Positions 24,257-36,705 of a DNA stretch of 64,000 nucleotides are shown piece by piece (the stretch's first letter is position 1; each line of letters opens with the position of its first letter). Below the pieces are notes generated by a model. That model saw only the letters and a program-made list of their open reading frames with translations, searched no databases and was not told the DNA's origin. The position numbers and the translations under genes are program-made. Origin of the DNA: Acheta domesticus (lineage: Eukaryota > Arthropoda > Insecta > Orthoptera > Gryllidae); the NCBI GenBank assembly GCA_031308135.1, contig JAHLJT010009419.1:40081897-40145896 (forward strand), written 5' to 3'.

Positions 24257-25769
24257 TTATGTAATGCTGCGCAAGAAAATGGCGAATTTTCGGCAGAAAA
24301 AAAATTATTACCGGGCGCTGATAACAAAAAAGTGGATAAATCCAGTTGATAAATTAAGGGAAAAAATCCCCTAACACGTGGTGCAGCCAGAATCCCCGTT
24401 TCGTGGGTTCTTGATACCGAACTACCAATTGAAAGACAAGCGTCCGTCCGTCAGTCTGTGAACAACAGTAGCACCTAAACCATACGTACGATTTCTTCCA
24501 AAATGGATATTCCCCAGTCGATCTGGTTCCACTCGAGGTGCCACGATTTTAAAAATCTTTCTTCAAAATTTGGGGGTACTTTACATGAAGCCGCCCGGAC
24601 ATTTTCAAAATTTTCTCAAAAATAGCTCCAAATTTTTTATTTAAATTTCTTGTAACAATGGAGTAAAATGAACCTGTTAAGGCGCCTTAGGTCCTATTTT
24701 CAAGGTTAACCCTGAATTTTCGAAAATTGCAAAAGTTCGCATTTTTCGGCAACATCCTACAACTACAAAATTGAAGATAGAGATTTTTTCCTCCAAATAA
24801 AATTTGTTCTCCATAGTGAGTTCTTTCATAAGGCCTGGTACATTTTTTTTGAAAATTTTATAGTTTTCGCCCAATACTGCGTGCAATATGTGCAATATTA
24901 AAAAAATTACAAAAACAAGATTTTATCAAAAACCGCTCAAAATTTTTTCTTTAAACTTTTGGTAAGGATAGTGCCTAATGTACTCTATGAGATGACATTA
25001 ACGCGATCTTTCGGTTTTTCAAAAATTACAAAAATGCAATTTTTTGACGTCTTTCAGGTCGTTAATATTTACATTAGCGGCGATTTGTTCATACTATTAT
25101 ATTTATAATGTGTAAATGTGCTTTACATAATGTCAAGTAAAGTTTGTCGAAAACTCTACCGTGTTCTGTGAAAACTAGCTCAAAATTCCGCACTTTCAGA
25201 AACCCTTAAACGCCATTTTCTCATAAATGGCTCCAAATTTCTTCTTCAAACTTGTCGAACGGATAGTGCAAATTACACTCTTTAATATGACATAACATTC
25301 ATTTTTGGATATTTATTTGTTTTTTCAAAAATTACACAAATGTAATTTTTTTGAAAGATCTCTTACACCGTTAATATGCATATTTTCAGCAATTTGTAAA
25401 CACTATTGTATTTGTGAGTGAATGTGCTCCAAATGAAGTTTTTCGAAATCACAAAAGGGCTGTGAAAAAGAGTTTCAAATTTCGCATTTACAGTAGCGCT
25501 GAAAGGCCGTTCTCTTAAAAACGGCTCCAAATTTTTCAAAGAAAATTGCCATTGAGGATGAAGTTCCGCTGTTCTTTAATATTCTTAAAATAATAGTTTT
25601 GTTCTACTATTAGGAAACCGAAAAATTAATAAAATGTCAAAAAAATGTAGTTTGCACGGCGATAGATGGCAGCTGTCAAGAGTATTGGCAAGTCCGAATA
25701 GCTAGCCGAGACCAAACGAAACAGAAAACTAATACGGGAAAGTCTGTGCCATTCTGTAGCACCACTAGT

Positions 25770-26960
25770 TTCATATCGCATGTTTTCGAATTGTCACAAA
25801 AAACTTGCGTTTTGAGTTATTAACATTATGATAATTAAGTAATAAGTCTTGAATTAAAAATTAAGTGTACCTACCAACTTATATTCAAATCCCGCCGCCA
25901 GAGAACATTTGAGTTACTCTTCTTTTCTTCAAGTTCCTCTGCTGATTCGGCAAATGACGCTTTTTGGCAGATTTATAACGAATCTTGTGTTACGATTATA
26001 TCATTTATATAAGAATGTGAAAACGTATATTGAATTATGACTTTTTATAGATGTGACTAGACAACGTTGTAATAGAATTTTATCGATTTAGGTGACTTAC
26101 GATAATGCCTTGTCGCTTATTTTGAAAATGTCGTTTCTGATAAGTAATTTTGATTTATGTCACTTGTGAAGGTTTCAGCCACTATTCTTCGTAATTTTAG
26201 ATAAATACAAAATTGTTGAAATTTTTAATTAAAACTTTTCGCTTGGTTATGTTATAATTGTTTTCTTGCTAAATGCTTTAATCAAAACGTCACCTTTGAT
26301 GGATTGTTTATGTGAAAGACGGTGTGTCAAGGTCACACACTGATACCTCGTGGCCTTGCTTATTTTTAAACAGCATCGATGATCATATCCACGGTCACAA
26401 GTCACCTGCGATTGGTTCAGTTTACTAATAATATACTTTCACCATTTTTAGAGACTGAAATCTTAGAAACTGAAGTATTGAGCCGTAAGTATAGTATATT
26501 GGAAACTCGGTTTTCCTAATGAATCCTTTCGAAAAAGACTGGTGAAAACCGAATATACGAAAACAAGCAATATTTCGCACTACAAATAATGTAAATCCAA
26601 TTAATCTCTTCCAGACAGCCAACATTTTTAACAAAAGTTACCTTTTATGCCACGAGTTTTTTACCTTTTACACCTCACATTTCTCGTGTGCTTGATCAAT
26701 GAACTGCCATTGACATCACGGTGACTTATTTAGCAGTCGTAATAAATAAACACAAAAACAACGGTTTTTTATGAAACATTTCGTGTCAAGGTGCGGGAGG
26801 TGCTCAAAAAATGAAAACTTGGTATAATACATGTAGGTCACGAGATACTTGAGTTTGGGACTCGATTCCTGGAGATGAGTGGCCAAGTCACACGGGCAGG
26901 CGAACGAGGACTACTTTCAACTCTCCGAAAAGGAGAAAAGAAAGATTAGTTCTCTTGCTT
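25770..26960. other. Intergenic, nothing recognised
   Basis: This is AT-rich sequence with no supported gene. No repeat seen elsewhere in the window is recognised here. Confidence 0.5.
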
Positions 26961-26974
26961 TATTTCCTAAGAAG

Positions 26975-27210
26975 AGTCGGGCTTAGGTGGCTCAGAGGAT
27001 CAATTGATGTCTCTATGGTCTGACTGGGAGGAGTTCGAGTTCCGACGCGAAGTTCAGACGCGGTGGCAGGATTTTCGACACGAGTTCGCATCAATTCGGA
27101 AGGTGAGCGTCGCGCAGAGAGAGAGAGGGAGAGGGAGAGAGAGAGAAGATAAAACGTGTGATCGGAACGGGGGACTTCCAAAACAAAAGAAGCCAGAACA
27201 TAAAAGAACC
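26975..27210 (+). mobile_element. tRNA-derived SINE head with GA tract
   Basis: GGCTTAGGTGGCTCAGAGG resembles a Pol III A box and GAGTTCGAGTTCCGACG a B box. They are followed by GTGGCAGGATTTTCGACAC, which is shared with the SINE at 48,120. A GA run occupies 27,116-27,148. The reading frames here are not genes. Confidence 0.55.
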
Positions 27211-27639
27211 TAATTTCCTGAAGGAAAGCACGTGACCCCAGATGCGCAGAATGGCTCGAAAGGCGTCCGTCGCGCTCGAAAGACTGTGGATGCTGCAGGA
27301 TTGATGTTAAAGTGTAATCTCGTGGGAATGCATATCGGGTCTCACTAAAAATGATTTCGCTTTGTGGATGAGGGGAATCCCACGAGAGCAAAGGAGGAAG
27401 AGGTTAACAAGATTTGAACGTTCTGACAATTTTTTGTCTAGTTTTGTGTTACTGTGTCGAGTTCAGAGAAAACCCATAAATCTTAGCTATATTTATCACG
27501 GATAAAAAGCGAATATGGATAAATCTCGAATTTCTTGGTTAATGTTCACAAATTCCAAAAAATGGGAGAATAAAGTTCGAAGTAGAAGAGTTTCGAAGCA
27601 TTCTTTGGTTTTAAACTGATTAAAGTTCACATTAGACAA

Positions 27640-28240
27640 CGCGGAGTTGAAGATAGGAATGGATATGTTTGCGTTTTCGGTTACCCACCGGGATTTTCGG
27701 CACTAGCTTCATAGCTAGGACGAATGCAGCCGATTTCTGGAGGAGACTTCTAGCGGTCGACGGCCCTGATTGGTTATTGGTTTGGTCCAAGGTTTCTCCG
27801 ATCAACACTAGGCGAATGTCGGAGCAGTGCCCAACAAACGGGTCACGGACCGCGCACGACCTTTCCCGCCTCTTCTTCGTCCTAGCTTGTCCCTGATGGG
27901 ACGGTGCCTGGGGGAAAGGGAAAACCACCGCTACCTCCCGGGTGGAAATCGTGCGCTTTACTTAAGGGATGAATGACCTTAGCAGTTGACGTGCTCGGAA
28001 TCACGAAAAAATCAATCAATTCGCGGTTGTTTTTGGGAAGAGATCGGGACGGGGATTTCTCTTTCAGGGGTGACACGGACCCCTTGGCGTTCCCTGTGCT
28101 CACACCTCTACACCAGTACCTTCTACATTGGTTTGTAGTAATCAGTGGGAACGTTTCTAAATATCGGGACTCGAAGATTGAGATAATCAGGACAGAAACA
28201 CTGCAGAGACAACGGTAATGCTGCCTCTGAGTCATGTCAA
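27640..28240 (+). mobile_element. SINE body copy (related to 48,036-48,575)
   Basis: It shares with the 48-kb copy, in the same order, GGATTTTCGGCACTAGC, TTCTGGAGGAGACTTCTAGC, GGTTTCTCCGATCAACACTA, GGCGAATGTCGGAGCAGT, CAAACGGGTCACGGACCGCG and ACCTCCCGGG. The central GGTTTC...AGGCGAATGCCGG core also occurs in the SINE at 56,098. The 162-codon - strand frame across it is an artefact of the GC-rich repeat. Confidence 0.6.
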
Positions 28241-28329
28241 CTGATTTGCAATCCTCTTTAATAGGGGGGAATAGGAAGGAAAGAGGATGACTGGCTCTGA
28301 AGATCAACATGTGAATTCTGAAAGGCAGG

Positions 28330-30515
28330 CGCGACCTGTCATAAGCCATAACGATAAACAGATGCAACATTAAGATGCCAGACGTTTCCTCGGGTAATGA
28401 GCAAAGGCATTATTATTTTTGAAGGCAATTCAACTCAATTTAAATAAATTAAATCAGAAATTTTCAAAAATTTGCACAAACAAAAAAATTGTCAGTCGTA
28501 ATTAAATTTATTGGTTTCTATTTATTTACCAGAAAGATGATTAAAGTTCAAATTCTTATGCCTCAAATGTGCACTAGCGACTAATATTCTAATTAAACCA
28601 AACATGAAAAGTATGTAAATTCAAACAATTGAAAACCAAGTATCACACCTCACATAATTCACTCCTTTCTGAATACAATGGAAAAAACCGTCACATTGTA
28701 ACAAGAGCGTGTTTTACCTCTAAATATGCAATACCGGTTTTATTGAATTTTCATAGTCCTTGTACATGAATAAGGCCTCCTCTTATTTATTAAACTCATG
28801 TAATAGTTTTTCAGTTTCCCAAAAATATTAATTTTTACTTGTATCACTTTAGAAATACATATGTGATATAGTCAATTTCACCCTTGCAGGTATATATGAA
28901 TGTACACACTTAATATAAACGTATTTTTTCTTGTTTTAAATGTCTATATTCATAAAACCAAACAATTTGCCTAATGTGGAAGAGTTCTGGAATTCTAATT
29001 AATATTGACACAGAAATATCAGATTGTGGAATACATAAATATTTCAATCAAATAAACCTTTATCACAGCTTGTATCCTATTGATTGATTGACTAGATTGT
29101 ACATATATGGCTATCAAACATAGTTTATTTTCATGAGAGCTGGCACAATAAAATGAAAATAGTAGATATTCAAGGCATGATCTTTTGCCATTGTCAATTA
29201 CATTCCATTGCTGTTGTAGTTAATAATTAAATATAAAAACAGTTGGTTATTCACTGTATATAATAATTACTTTTTTATTTCATTTGTTTTTTCCCGTCAA
29301 AGTAACTATGTAACATAGGAGGGAGAAGTATAATCTGAAAAGTAATAATATTTTTCCCAATATATCAATTTTAGAGAAAACTAGCTTTTAGCTGATTTGC
29401 AAAATTATCGAGCCAATTCTTTCGTAATCGCTGAGTCAGAAGTTGTACTATTGGGAAAAAACTATGGAAAAGTGCTCTTTACTGAGGGAGATTAGATACG
29501 AGACACAAAATACAATTCTGAGACACCTTTCAACAAAGGCAGCCTCTTGAAACTGACTGAGATGCCATGGGAAAGCAAGAAACGAAGAAGTATTCATTAT
29601 TGCTGTACAATTATTGTACTAAAGTTACAGCTATCGCGCTTTGAGAAGGCCATATACTTCATGAAATACCTAGATGCGAGCTCCACTCTACGAACGATTG
29701 GTTGCCAACGGAAAAGGAAACCGAAAGTTTTTCTTTTAGATAATTGAATAATGTAAAGAGTTTTGGCATGATGATATAGTGTAATGACTTTGAATTGTTT
29801 GTCTTCCATATTCTACTTTCAATACCTTTTCATTTCTCCTCAAAGTAACCTCAAAGTTGTAATCGAGTACATCAACTGATCTACGAGTCTTGATATTGTA
29901 TTTTGCTTCTCTTCAACTTTGCCAAGTTGACACAAAGGCACTGCAACATCTAAGGAGGAACCCACGCAACAGCCATGTCTGTTGCATGTTCTATGGCCAT
30001 GGCCTTATTCCAATTTGTAATGCCATCATACTGAAATACTTTGACTGCATTGTCACTCACTGTCGACTGCGCGCAGATTGAAATTCATTCTGGGACAACG
30101 CCACCATGCATTTTCCGCCTCCTCGATCGCAAAGAAATGGCACCGCTGGGGCTTTCAGAATGATTTTTTAAACGACACTTTTCAATATTTCTATTTAAAA
30201 ACTCGGATATTCATAAAGAAAACAGAACATAACAAAAAAGTACTGGAGTAAAGTTGGTATTCCAGAACCTCTTTCAGAATGATATTACACTATGCCTAAC
30301 TCTTGTGTAAGTGGTTGGTCAATTACCACTGACATGAAGATCTTCTTTTAGCTCTTCACTAATCTGATTTGTTGAAAATGTTGCAATAACATAATAACTA
30401 TTGCTTTGCCTTTGGTGTGAAAACAGATGAATTTTTCACAATGACTGCATTGGTAGCTGATGTGCACCGCTCTTATGATACACGAAATTTGCTTGCTTTG
30501 GCGCCAATAATGACT
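28330..30515. other. Intergenic, nothing recognised
   Basis: This 2.2-kb AT-rich stretch has no coherent reading frame and no repeat that I can match elsewhere in the window. Confidence 0.5.
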
Positions 30516-31735
30516 ATTTTTACTTTCTCGCTACTGCTTACACAGTATAAAGTATTTTAATGCTGTAGGAAAAAACGGCGAATTGTCGTCAGAAAAACTC
30601 TAATTGCCAGACTCTGGTGACGAAAAAGTGGATAAATCTTGTTCCTACATACGGAATTAATTCCTCTAACAAATCGTATAGTCAGAATCCATGTTTTGCG
30701 AGTCCTTCGTACCGAAAAATAGATTGACGGCAAAACGTCTGTCCGCTCATCCATCGTTTGTTCGTCTGTGGTCAACGCTAGCGCCTTAACTATTCAGTCA
30801 ATTTTCTCCAAAATTGATATTCCCCAATTGATGACTGATGTTGCGGCCCCTTGAATTTGAACCTTGTATTTTAATTTGGGGGGTACTTTACATGGATCCC
30901 CTGGGACATTAAAAAAAGGGTCAAAATTTTTGGATTACAGTTTGTTGTCGGATAGCGTAAATGCCGCTTAAGAGAATGGTACATGCCTCATTTTCGTTAA
31001 AATCCCTAATTTTTCGAATATTGCGAAAGTTGATTTTTCTTTCAGCGTCTTCCTACAACCAAAATATTGAAGATAGATTTTTTCCTGAATGAAATCTGTT
31101 CAAGTACAGATTTTAAAATGAGGTCATGTACCATTTTTAGAAAATTTGAGTAGTATTCGCGTAAATTTGCATAAAATGTAGGCAATTATTTTCTTCAAAC
31201 ATTTTTTCTCAAAAAACGGTACAAATTTATTTTATTAAATGATGACCTCGAATAGCGAAAAGGACGCCTAACAGAATGGTGCAAGTATAATTTTCGTTGA
31301 AATGCCTGATTTTTGAAGAATTGCTAAAATTCAAAATTTTTTTTGCGTCTTCCTACAACTAAAATTATGAAGATTTTTTTCTTAATGAAATGTTTTTATC
31401 AGAAACTGATCTTCAAGGAAGGTCATGTTAAATTTTTGGAAAATATGAGAGTTTTTTGAGTAACTTTGTATCAGACTTAGGCAATTTTTAAATTAAAAAA
31501 AATATTTTCTCAGAAACGGGTTCACATTTTTTCTTTAATTTTTTTCACGTATGTAGGAAAGAATGGCAAAGAAAGTGGTGCTGATTTCATTTTCTGTGCT
31601 TTTCCTGCATTTCCGAAAAATGGAAAAAGTTTGAAAGGGACCATTTTCCAAAAATATATAAGCAAAATTATTTTCAAAAACGGCGCCAAAGTGTTTCTTA
31701 AATTTTTTTTTCTCGAATTGAACAATGTTGGTTTA
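30516..31735 (-). mobile_element. ACTAGT-family element, reverse copy (subfamily B), 5'-truncated
   Basis: The 3' end reads ATTTTTACTTTCTCGC on the + strand at 30,516. It is followed by AATGCTGTAGG, GTGGATAAATC, the CGTCTGTCCG tract and repeated ATGAAATCTGTTC / AGGTCATGT blocks. The ACTAGT end is not found. It faces the forward copy starting near 31,985. Confidence 0.65.
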
Positions 31736-31984
31736 ATAATGTGGCATAAGTCAGATTAGAAAAGAAACACTAAACATTTCGAGTCATATTTCAGAGGTGT
31801 TAATACATTATCGTTTAATATTATAGGTGCCTATAAGTTTATTGCTCGTTTGCTTTGGAGAGCAACTTTGTTCGTTTCGTAGATGAAACAACTTTTATTG
31901 TAGGACATTTCTTTGCAGGCACCTCTTCTGTTTACCCAACTACGATTGGGGATCACATCTCGTATTTTATAATTAGTGATGCTT

Positions 31985-34625
31985 CAACAATATACACTTT
32001 CTCAAATTATTTATAACATTTGAAATTTTCGGAAATTGAGAGAGTTTAACGGAAATGCGTCATTTTTAAATGCGCCTTGCCTCATTTTTAATCCTTCTTT
32101 GCTTTATCGGGAAGGAAAAATTAAAAAAAAACATTTGGAGCCTTTTTTGAAGAAAAAATGTATTAATTGCCTTTACTTCAAGAAAAAAATTCGCAAAAAT
32201 TATTCGTTTTTTCAAAAAATTGAACATGATCTTATTTGAAGATGTAATTTTTTAGAACAGATTTCATTAAATAAACTAGTTGTGCTACAGAATGGCACAG
32301 TCTTTCCCGTATTCGTTTTCTATTTCCTTGGGTCTGGGCTAGCTATTCGGACTTGACACATACTCTTGCCAGCTGCCAACTATCGCCGCCCAAACTATAT
32401 TTTTTGACATTTTCTTAATTTTTCGGTTTCCTAACGGTAGAACCGAAATATTAATTTTAAAATATTAAAGAACACTAAAATCGTCCTAATTGTCAATTTT
32501 CTTTGAAAAATTTGGAGCCGTTTTTAAGAAAATGGAATTTAAGCGCAACTAAAAATGTAAAATTTAAAGCTCTTTTTCACAGAAAATTTTTGAGTTTTCG
32601 AAAAACTTCACACGAAGTCATTTGAAGCATTTACACTCACAAACACAATAGTGTTTACAAATTGCTGGTAATTTGCATATTAAGGATGAGAGAGATCTTT
32701 CAAAAAAATTACATTTGTATAATTTTTGAAAAAAATACCCCAAAATGAATATTATGTCATATTAAAGAGTGTAATTTGCACTATCCGTTCGAAAAGTATG
32801 AAGAACAAATTTGGAGCCATTTATGAGAAAATGGCTTTTGAGCGTTTTTGAAAATGTAGAATTTTGAGCTAGTTTTCACAGAAAACGGTTGAGTTTTCGA
32901 CAAACTTTACTTGCCATTATTTAAAGTACATGTACTCAAAAATAAAATAATGTGAACAAATCGCCGCTAATGTAAATATTAACAACGTGAAAGACAAGTC
33001 AAAAAAATTGCATTTTTATAATTTTTGAAAAAACGAAAGAATAGAGCAACCTGATGTCATCTCGTAGAGGAAATTGGGCACTATTCTTATCAACATTTTA
33101 AAGAACAAATTTGAGCGGTTTTTGAGAAAATCTTGTTTTTGTAATTTTTTTAAATTGCACATATTGCACGCAATATAGCTCGAAAACTACTAACAATTTC
33201 AAATAACCTTAACGAAAGAACTCCTTTGGAGAACAAATTTTTTTTTGAGGAAAAACCTGTACCTTCAATTTTGTAGTTGTAGGAAGACGCCGAATGAAAT
33301 TCAAACTTTTGCAATTTTCGAAAATTCAGTTGACCGTCAAAATGAGACCTATGCCACCGTTATAAATGTATTTTACTCAATTGTTACAAGAAATTTAAAG
33401 ACAAAATTTGGAGCCGTTTTTGAGAAAATTTTGAAAATCTCCGGAGGTCTTCATGTAAAGTACCCCCAAATTATGACGGATGTTTTTCAAAATCTCAAAG
33501 CTTCGACTCGAGTCAGATTGACAGGGGTTTCTTCAATTTGGAATAAATCCTACGCATGGTTGAGGCGCTAGTAATGTTCACAGACGGACGGACGGACAGA
33601 CAGACGTTTTGCTTTCAGTTGGTTTCTCGGTATCAAAGACCCACAAAACAGGGATTCTGGCAACACCACGTGTTAGATATTTTTTTCTTAATTTAGCAAC
33701 TATATTTATCCACTTTTTCGTTAATAGGGCCCGGCAATAATTTTTTTCTGCCGAAAATCCGCCGTTTTTCCGCGCAGCATTACATAACTTTCCCTATACT
33801 ACATGTATTACTCCGTATATACTTACGTATATGAGAATGTAAAAATCTCCATTATCAATATTGTAGTTTTGCAGTCTTAATTTTTTGACATTTTCAAAAA
33901 TTCAGAGTTATCCAAAGTGCCTCTGGCCAGTTTTATAAGCCTCCTCGGACTAAGCCGGCTTTGAGAAAATACGTTTTGAAAAATTGACTATATTTCAGAC
34001 AAAATTAGAGGCTATCTATATTTTTCGAAAACTGCGCGACCTTATTTGATGAACATATTTTATTAAGGAAAAATATGTATCTTTAATATTGTTGTAGGAA
34101 GAGGCCGGAAAAATTTGGAACATTTGCTATTTTGGACAATTTAGAAAGTTTAGTGAAAATGAGACCTGCTAAAAGTTTTTTGACGCTATCTGCGGAGAAA
34201 GTTGAATAAAAAAATTGAGCCATTTTTGAGAAACTTTTGAAAACGTTGACGCTTCGTGTAAAATACCCTCAAAACTCTCAATATCCATTTCAAATTCGCA
34301 GGATCTAAATTGTGGCCAGATCACTCGGGGAATATCAGTTGGGGAGAACGTCGTCTGAACAGTTTAGGTACTAGCGTTGAGTGTAGACAGATGGAGGGAC
34401 GTTTTGCCGTGAACCAATATTTCTGTATCAAGATCCTACAAAATGTGGATTCTGATAACACAACTTGTTAGAGGAAGTAAGTTACTGTATAGAAGAAGAA
34501 GATTTATTTCGGTATCAGGGCTCCACAGTACCAGTTTTTCTAACGAAAAAACGCCGAATTTTGCTGCAGCATTACAATACCTTCTCTTTACTACTAAGTA
34601 CGGAGTATGGCGAGAAGGTAAAAGA
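31985..34625 (+). mobile_element. ACTAGT-family element (subfamily B), split by a younger copy
   Basis: The left part (31,985-32,274) and the right part (33,846-34,625) join into one element. The left ends TTTCATTAAATAA and the right resumes at TCTCCATTATCAATATTG, matching the uninterrupted order in the reverse copy at 3706. The right part carries the GGACGTTTTGCCGTG tract and ends GGCGAGAAGGTAAAAG. The copy between them is annotated separately. Confidence 0.65.
32275..33845 (+). mobile_element. ACTAGT-family element, full-length type copy (1,571 bp)
   Basis: This is the clearest full copy. It begins ACTAGTTGTGCTACAG, then AATGGCACAGTCTTTCCCG. Several spaced variants of AAATTTGGAGCCGTTTTTGA follow, alternating with tracts ending TAATTTTTGAAAAAA. 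A GACGGACGGACGGACAGACA tract lies at about 33,583-33,606, then ACCACGTGTTAG and TTTATCCACTTTTTCG, and it ends GTATATGAGAATGTAAAAAT. It has no transposase, no long terminal inverted repeat and no clear target duplication, so its class is unknown. It sits inside an older relative. Confidence 0.75.
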
Positions 34626-34639
34626 AAAAAATATTTTCT

Positions 34640-35873
34640 GAAAGAGTTGCCGATATATGAGTTCGACAGCTTGTGACAAAAAGTTGATGTAATGAGACAC
34701 ATTAAGAATATTTGATTTTCCTAATATCGAAACTTATTTACTTTTTGATTATTTTTTTGTCTCTCAAAGATAAACCTACATGTTTTCTTTTGAGGATAAA
34801 AGAAGTGTGTCAGAGTTTCAAGAGATATCTTAAGATCTTGAACTTTCTAAAATATACTATATTGTGCAGAAACGGAATAATTTTTAATGATTGCGTTTAA
34901 GCAAAAAATTTTCTAGTGTTTGTTTAAACTTTGTAACATCTTTCCTTATCGTTAAGAGATACCGGGATACACATTTGTTTGCTATTGCTCAAATAAAAGA
35001 AGAGAGGTGGAGTAAGTAAAGTGAGAATGTCTAATACCGCCAAAGCAATGTAAGTTCTTGAGAAGCGATCCAAAAATGCAAGTGATTATCTCTGTTCTTT
35101 TAAGCTGAATTATACATTAAAAACGTATTTTGTTGTAAATTAGGTTATCTGACCTGATCTAAAATCACCATGGGACCTCAAAAGTGATTTCAAGCTCCTA
35201 CCTATTTATTCTGCTGATATTTTTTTTAAAAATCATGATATGCCGTATTTATAGTTTTAAATTTTTAAAATGTCAATCGTTATTAAAATACATTCTTATT
35301 TTGATACACATATCGATAAGTTGTACAGAGTTGCTATCCGAGAAGGTACTCTCTACAAAATCTGATCTTTTACTTCGTTTATACATATCACGTATCAATA
35401 ATACATTTTATAGTAAATGTAATTATTGTAGGTAATGTTCAAAGATAATAGCATTGTTTAAATTTCAGTACTAAACGTTTCGTAGCTCTTTGTATGGGAT
35501 TAGCTCAATGCCTTTTGACACTTGTATTCGCCTTTTCGTAAGTCGTATCGAATCCATTCTCCTTATAATTCGCCATTGTTCACTTATCTGCACGGTTTGT
35601 TTTATACGATATTGAAGGTAGAGCAAAAAGCAATATATCAAAACATCTGCATTGCATCTTCAGTCTGATAAAAAAGTTCATTAAAAATTCGTTTAGGGAA
35701 AAAAGAAGATACAACGAATGGGTCTTGGGCCTCCGTGGGTAAATGATGCTTAGAAGAAAGAAGTGCAGGAGCAATTAAATCAACATTCTGAAACAGGAGT
35801 AACGTAAAAATGCGGCTTCTTTTCTCTAGCTTGCCTGTGGATTTTGTGTACTGCATACCATAATTCTTTGTGC
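34640..35873. other. Intergenic, nothing recognised
   Basis: This is AT-rich, with only short uninformative reading frames. Confidence 0.5.
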
Positions 35874-35881
35874 ATGAAAAT

Positions 35882-36705
35882 CAGTGGCGGATTTACCGTT
35901 AAGCTAAATAAGTTACAGCTTGGGGTCTCAGAGTCCAAGGAGCGTAAAAAATATTTAAAAAATTGTAAATTTGCAAATTTTTTAAAGAAAAGATACTTAT
36001 ACGAATTTTAATTATTTTGTAAGGAAAAAAATAAATTTGATAAACACGCTATTGGAGTTAAAAACAGTTATATTTTAAGAGTAGCATTTTTCATTCTCAT
36101 ATATTACGTTTTGAAGTTGTAGAGTGCATGACAAAATCCGTCTTAATTTGTTAAAATGGTCTCTTTTCTTATACCCGACGTTTAGGGTAGTCGAGCACAA
36201 ACATTGAGGTTTAGGTGACAAGTTGAGTTTTTTCTTTCGTTTTTTTCGTTTTTTGTCGCTTTTTTACACTTAAATTATTAAAATCGTACAGGTGAAATAT
36301 CATTTCTAAACTTAAAAGGCTTGAAAACTAGTATCGAGTTACTATGGAAGTCAAACTCAATTCACTTACAATGATGTTAAATTATGAGCTTTTATCTTTC
36401 AACAAAAATCGTGTAAACGACAATGATAGCCAATTTTGATTAATCATAAATACAGTGTTAAATTGTATTGCAGCTAGTTTGACATACAGATATTATATTA
36501 TAGACAATTGTTTTGAATTTTTAAATTTAAAATTTGAATAAAATAATCATTTGAAGGCATGTTTTGTTTAATATTTTGTTTTGTGTTCAACGTTTGTATT
36601 TAAAGTTTTATTTCTCCGGTCTCAAAAATGTTATTGATGACAGTAAAAAAGGAGCCTCAAAGAATATTTTAGCTCAGGGCCTCGAAAATGGTAAATCCGC
36701 CACTG
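35882..36705. mobile_element. hAT-like non-autonomous element (824 bp)
   Basis: The terminal inverted repeats are CAGTGGCGGATTTACC on the left and its exact reverse complement GGTAAATCCGCCACTG on the right. A CAGTGGCG start is typical of hAT elements. The flanks ATGAAAAT and ATGAGAGC agree at 5 of 8 bases, and all three differences are transitions, which fits an old 8-bp target duplication. The interior is AT-rich with no transposase. Confidence 0.8.

Larger units (their letters stand above)
23468..25769 (-). mobile_element. ACTAGT-family element, near full-length reverse copy carrying a MITE
   Basis: On the - strand it starts ACTAGTGGTGCTACAG at 25,769 and ends GGGAAAGTAAAA near 23,468. Subtracting the 639-bp MITE at 23,618-24,256 leaves about 1.66 kb, close to the 1.57-kb copy at 32,275. 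It contains the family phrases AAATTTGGAGCC, CGCCGCTAATGTAAATATT and the GACGGACGGACG tract near 24,440, all read in reverse. No long reading frame is present. Confidence 0.75.

Noticed and set aside
27882..28370. 162-codon - strand frame
   Set aside because: It is antisense to a GC-rich SINE body.
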